Source: Desulfonatronum lacustre DSM 10312 (lineage in GTDB: Bacteria; Desulfobacterota; Desulfovibrionia; Desulfovibrionales; Desulfonatronaceae). From it: a DNA stretch of 64,000 nt. Shown here piece after piece: positions 62,512 to 64,000 of this stretch (its first letter is position 1; every line of letters starts with the position of its first letter). The notes beneath the pieces are model-generated. The model saw only the letters and a list, made by a program, of their open reading frames with translations. It did no database searches and had not been told where the DNA came from. The stretch spans positions 1,305,582-1,369,581 of the forward strand of contig NZ_KI912608.1 in the NCBI RefSeq assembly GCF_000519265.1, written 5' to 3'. Position numbers and translations under genes: made by a program.

Positions 62512-64000
62512 CTACAGATTCTCGTTGGGGTCATGGCGCCTGATGTAGGCCAGCAGGTCCCGGGCCAGGTCCGAAAAGACCTGCACCTTGTCGTAGTCAA
62601 AGGGAATGTTGTTCAGATACTGCAGGATCAGGGCGTCTCCCCGGCCGGCTTCGGGTTGGATGCCGGAGAAGAAGAAGCCGAGTTTTTCCAGTTCCGTTGT
62701 GACGAAACAGGTTGTCGGGTCATCCAGGGGCAATAAGAGGTCGATGGCCGCCACCTGCTTCAGGCAAAGCTCGCGGAGGATGCGCCGCACCTCGCGGACA
62801 CAGTCCGAGCCATAGTCATGGACCTTGATCATGGCGCAATTTTCCAGGGGATACACCTTGGTATTGATGCGCGAGGCATGGGCAGCGAGAGACGGCGGAT
62901 TTTGCGGCGGCGAGGCCAGGACATGGGGGGCGCCGATATGTTCGAGAATGCGTCCGATCATCTCCCGGTGGTGCGGAGGGGCGAAAACTTGACGCGGGCT
63001 GGGCTGTTCGAGGTAGACAAAGCTTACGACCACGCTGATCCGCTGGGTGCCGGGCTCGTCAATGCCCTTGAATTTCCAGGTGGCCGGGCTGGTGGCCAGG
63101 AGAATGCCGCAGTCCCGGTAACCCAGCTTGATCAACCCGCGCTGGGTAAAGACGTGATTGGCCACGGAATAGGAATACACCCCGGTCAGGGGACGGGTTT
63201 TGGGGGTTGTCAGCAGAAACCGGGTCAGCCGCTCCATGCAGCCCTGGTTGCGAAAAGCCTGGTTGACGAACAGAAAGGTGTACTCCGCGGTCCTGGCCTC
63301 GGCATCCTCGAACACCAGCGCGGCATGGCCCATGAACTCATTGGCTCCGGTCACGGCCACCGCGGAGATCATGTCGTCCGCGGCGTTCATTTCCGCCATC
63401 CGTTCCGGATAGTAGATGACCTCGTTGAAAAAGGTGTAGCCGTGGTTCTTGTACGCGCTGCGGGAAACCTCGATGGCCTCGTCCGCGGTCATCCGGCGCA
63501 CGGTGTAGTCGATGCGCGGCGGAGACGTCTTCGGTGCGGGGGCGCTGTCCGTGGGTTGCGGGTCAAAGGCGGTCTCCGTGGGGTCCACGTCCTGTCCCTG
63601 GGCCTCGAAACCCGGGTGGACGCTTTTTCCGGGCAGGTATTTGACCAGGCGGGTTTCCTTGCCGTCCGGCCCCAGGTTGTGGAAGGCGACCTCGTCCATG
63701 GTCTGGCGCATCAAGGCCATGCCCATGCCCCTGGCGGAAACCTGCTCCAGGTCGTCGCCCTGCTCGAAAACAGGAGCCTTGCCCGGGTCAAAGGGGATGC
63801 CCTTTTCCCGGATGATGATCCGCAGGCCCAGGGTGACCTGCTCGCAGACAATATCAAAGGCACCCGGCTCGTCGTCTTCCAGAAAGGCGTGTTGCACGAC
63901 GTTGGACACCGCTTCCTCCACCGCCAGTTCGATCCGGGAAATGTCGTCCCCGGCAAAGCCGACGAGTACGGCAGCCTCGCGCACGTATGCCAGGACAAGG
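62512..64000 (-). CDS. HATPase (anti-sigma type)-GNAT fusion protein, partial
   Basis: The reading frame stays open to the window edge (LVLAYVREAAVLVGF), so the N terminus is outside; 495 residues are visible. The first part is an RsbW-type ATPase (DISRIELAVEEAVSNVVQHA, ARGMGMALMRQTMDEV). A GNAT-like domain follows (RRMTADEAIEVSRSAYKNHG, AALVFEDAEARTAEYTFLFV, QAFRNQGCMERLTRFLL), then a further domain of about 200 residues shared with the gene at 50654. A role in stress-type partner switching linked to acetylation is an inference. Confidence 0.82.
   Translation of the reverse strand, partial: LVLAYVREAAVLVGFAGDDISRIELAVEEAVSNVVQHAFLEDDEPGAFDIVCEQVTLGLRIIIREKGIPFDPGKAPVFEQGDDLEQVSARGMGMALMRQTMDEVAFHNLGPDGKETRLVKYLPGKSVHPGFEAQGQDVDPTETAFDPQPTDSAPAPKTSPPRIDYTVRRMTADEAIEVSRSAYKNHGYTFFNEVIYYPERMAEMNAADDMISAVAVTGANEFMGHAALVFEDAEARTAEYTFLFVNQAFRNQGCMERLTRFLLTTPKTRPLTGVYSYSVANHVFTQRGLIKLGYRDCGILLATSPATWKFKGIDEPGTQRISVVVSFVYLEQPSPRQVFAPPHHREMIGRILEHIGAPHVLASPPQNPPSLAAHASRINTKVYPLENCAMIKVHDYGSDCVREVRRILRELCLKQVAAIDLLLPLDDPTTCFVTTELEKLGFFFSGIQPEAGRGDALILQYLNNIPFDYDKVQVFSDLARDLLAYIRRHDPNENL

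Overview
The window reads as the chromosome of a Gram-negative, GC-rich, probably anaerobic bacterium. Outer-membrane barrel, TolC and LolA-like proteins show an outer membrane. The mix of sigma-54 regulation, multi-PAS two-component systems, a Fe-S-type L-cysteine desulfidase/serine deaminase-like enzyme and tandem FeeM-type acyltransferases resembles Desulfovibrionales (Desulfonatronum/Desulfovibrio-like Desulfobacterota). That placement is an inference, because no rRNA or other marker gene lies in the window. Almost every gene is on the minus strand. The exceptions are a flavin reductase and a restriction-modification cassette at 37.6-41.5 kb.

Layout. 1-9.5 kb: a probable lipid synthesis and export locus, with a sugar-nucleotide epimerase, two tandem FeeM-like N-acyl amino acid synthases, a LolA-like periplasmic protein, an outer-membrane beta-barrel, an MMPL/RND exporter and a ThiF-nitroreductase fusion cut by the window edge. 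9.5-20.3 kb: signalling, with a MEDS-PAS-GGDEF-EAL protein, a PAS histidine kinase with an NtrC-type sigma-54 activator, and a PAS/HisKA_3 kinase with a NarL-type regulator. 20.4-26.7 kb: a MacB-type tripartite export operon whose adaptor carries a cytoplasmic PAS domain. 26.9-36.7 kb: a secreted C69 dipeptidase, a RelE/Phd toxin-antitoxin pair, a lipoprotein, a five-component fused PTS protein (EIIC-EIIB-EIIA-HPr-EI) and an exported PepD-like dipeptidase. 37.6-41.5 kb: flavin reductase, then Dcm methylase, Vsr and HNH nuclease. 41.6-52.6 kb: exported decarboxylase-like enzymes (two pyruvoyl PSD-like, one PLP-dependent), an exported amidohydrolase, an aromatic/hydroxy amino acid permease and a CyuA-like enzyme, interleaved with toxin-antitoxin modules and gene relics. 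52.8-56.3 kb: five small exported proteins, two forming a cysteine-rich family. 56.4-64 kb: CstA-like carrier, orphan BMP-type binding protein, exported transglutaminase-like protein, YtcJ-type amidohydrolase and an HATPase-GNAT protein running off the edge.

Common thread. Many products act in the periplasm on peptides and amino acids: dipeptidases, decarboxylases, amidohydrolases, binding protein, permeases. Three exported-protein genes (C69 dipeptidase at 28.5 kb, DUF1566-like protein at 53.3 kb, cysteine-rich protein at 56.3 kb) share an almost identical control region. Each has a sigma-54 -24/-12 element, 58-60 bp of spacer and a conserved 32-bp upstream site. This looks like a small regulon that had no name in my reading.

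Intergenic DNA is rich in mobile or repeated short elements. They include a roughly 175-bp palindromic element built from GGAATC-type hexamers with GTAACTA.TCAGCA ends, a related TTTCGA-hexamer element, and a 124-bp element with CAGTCCGTT ends. Several sit exactly at gene ends and supply stop codons.
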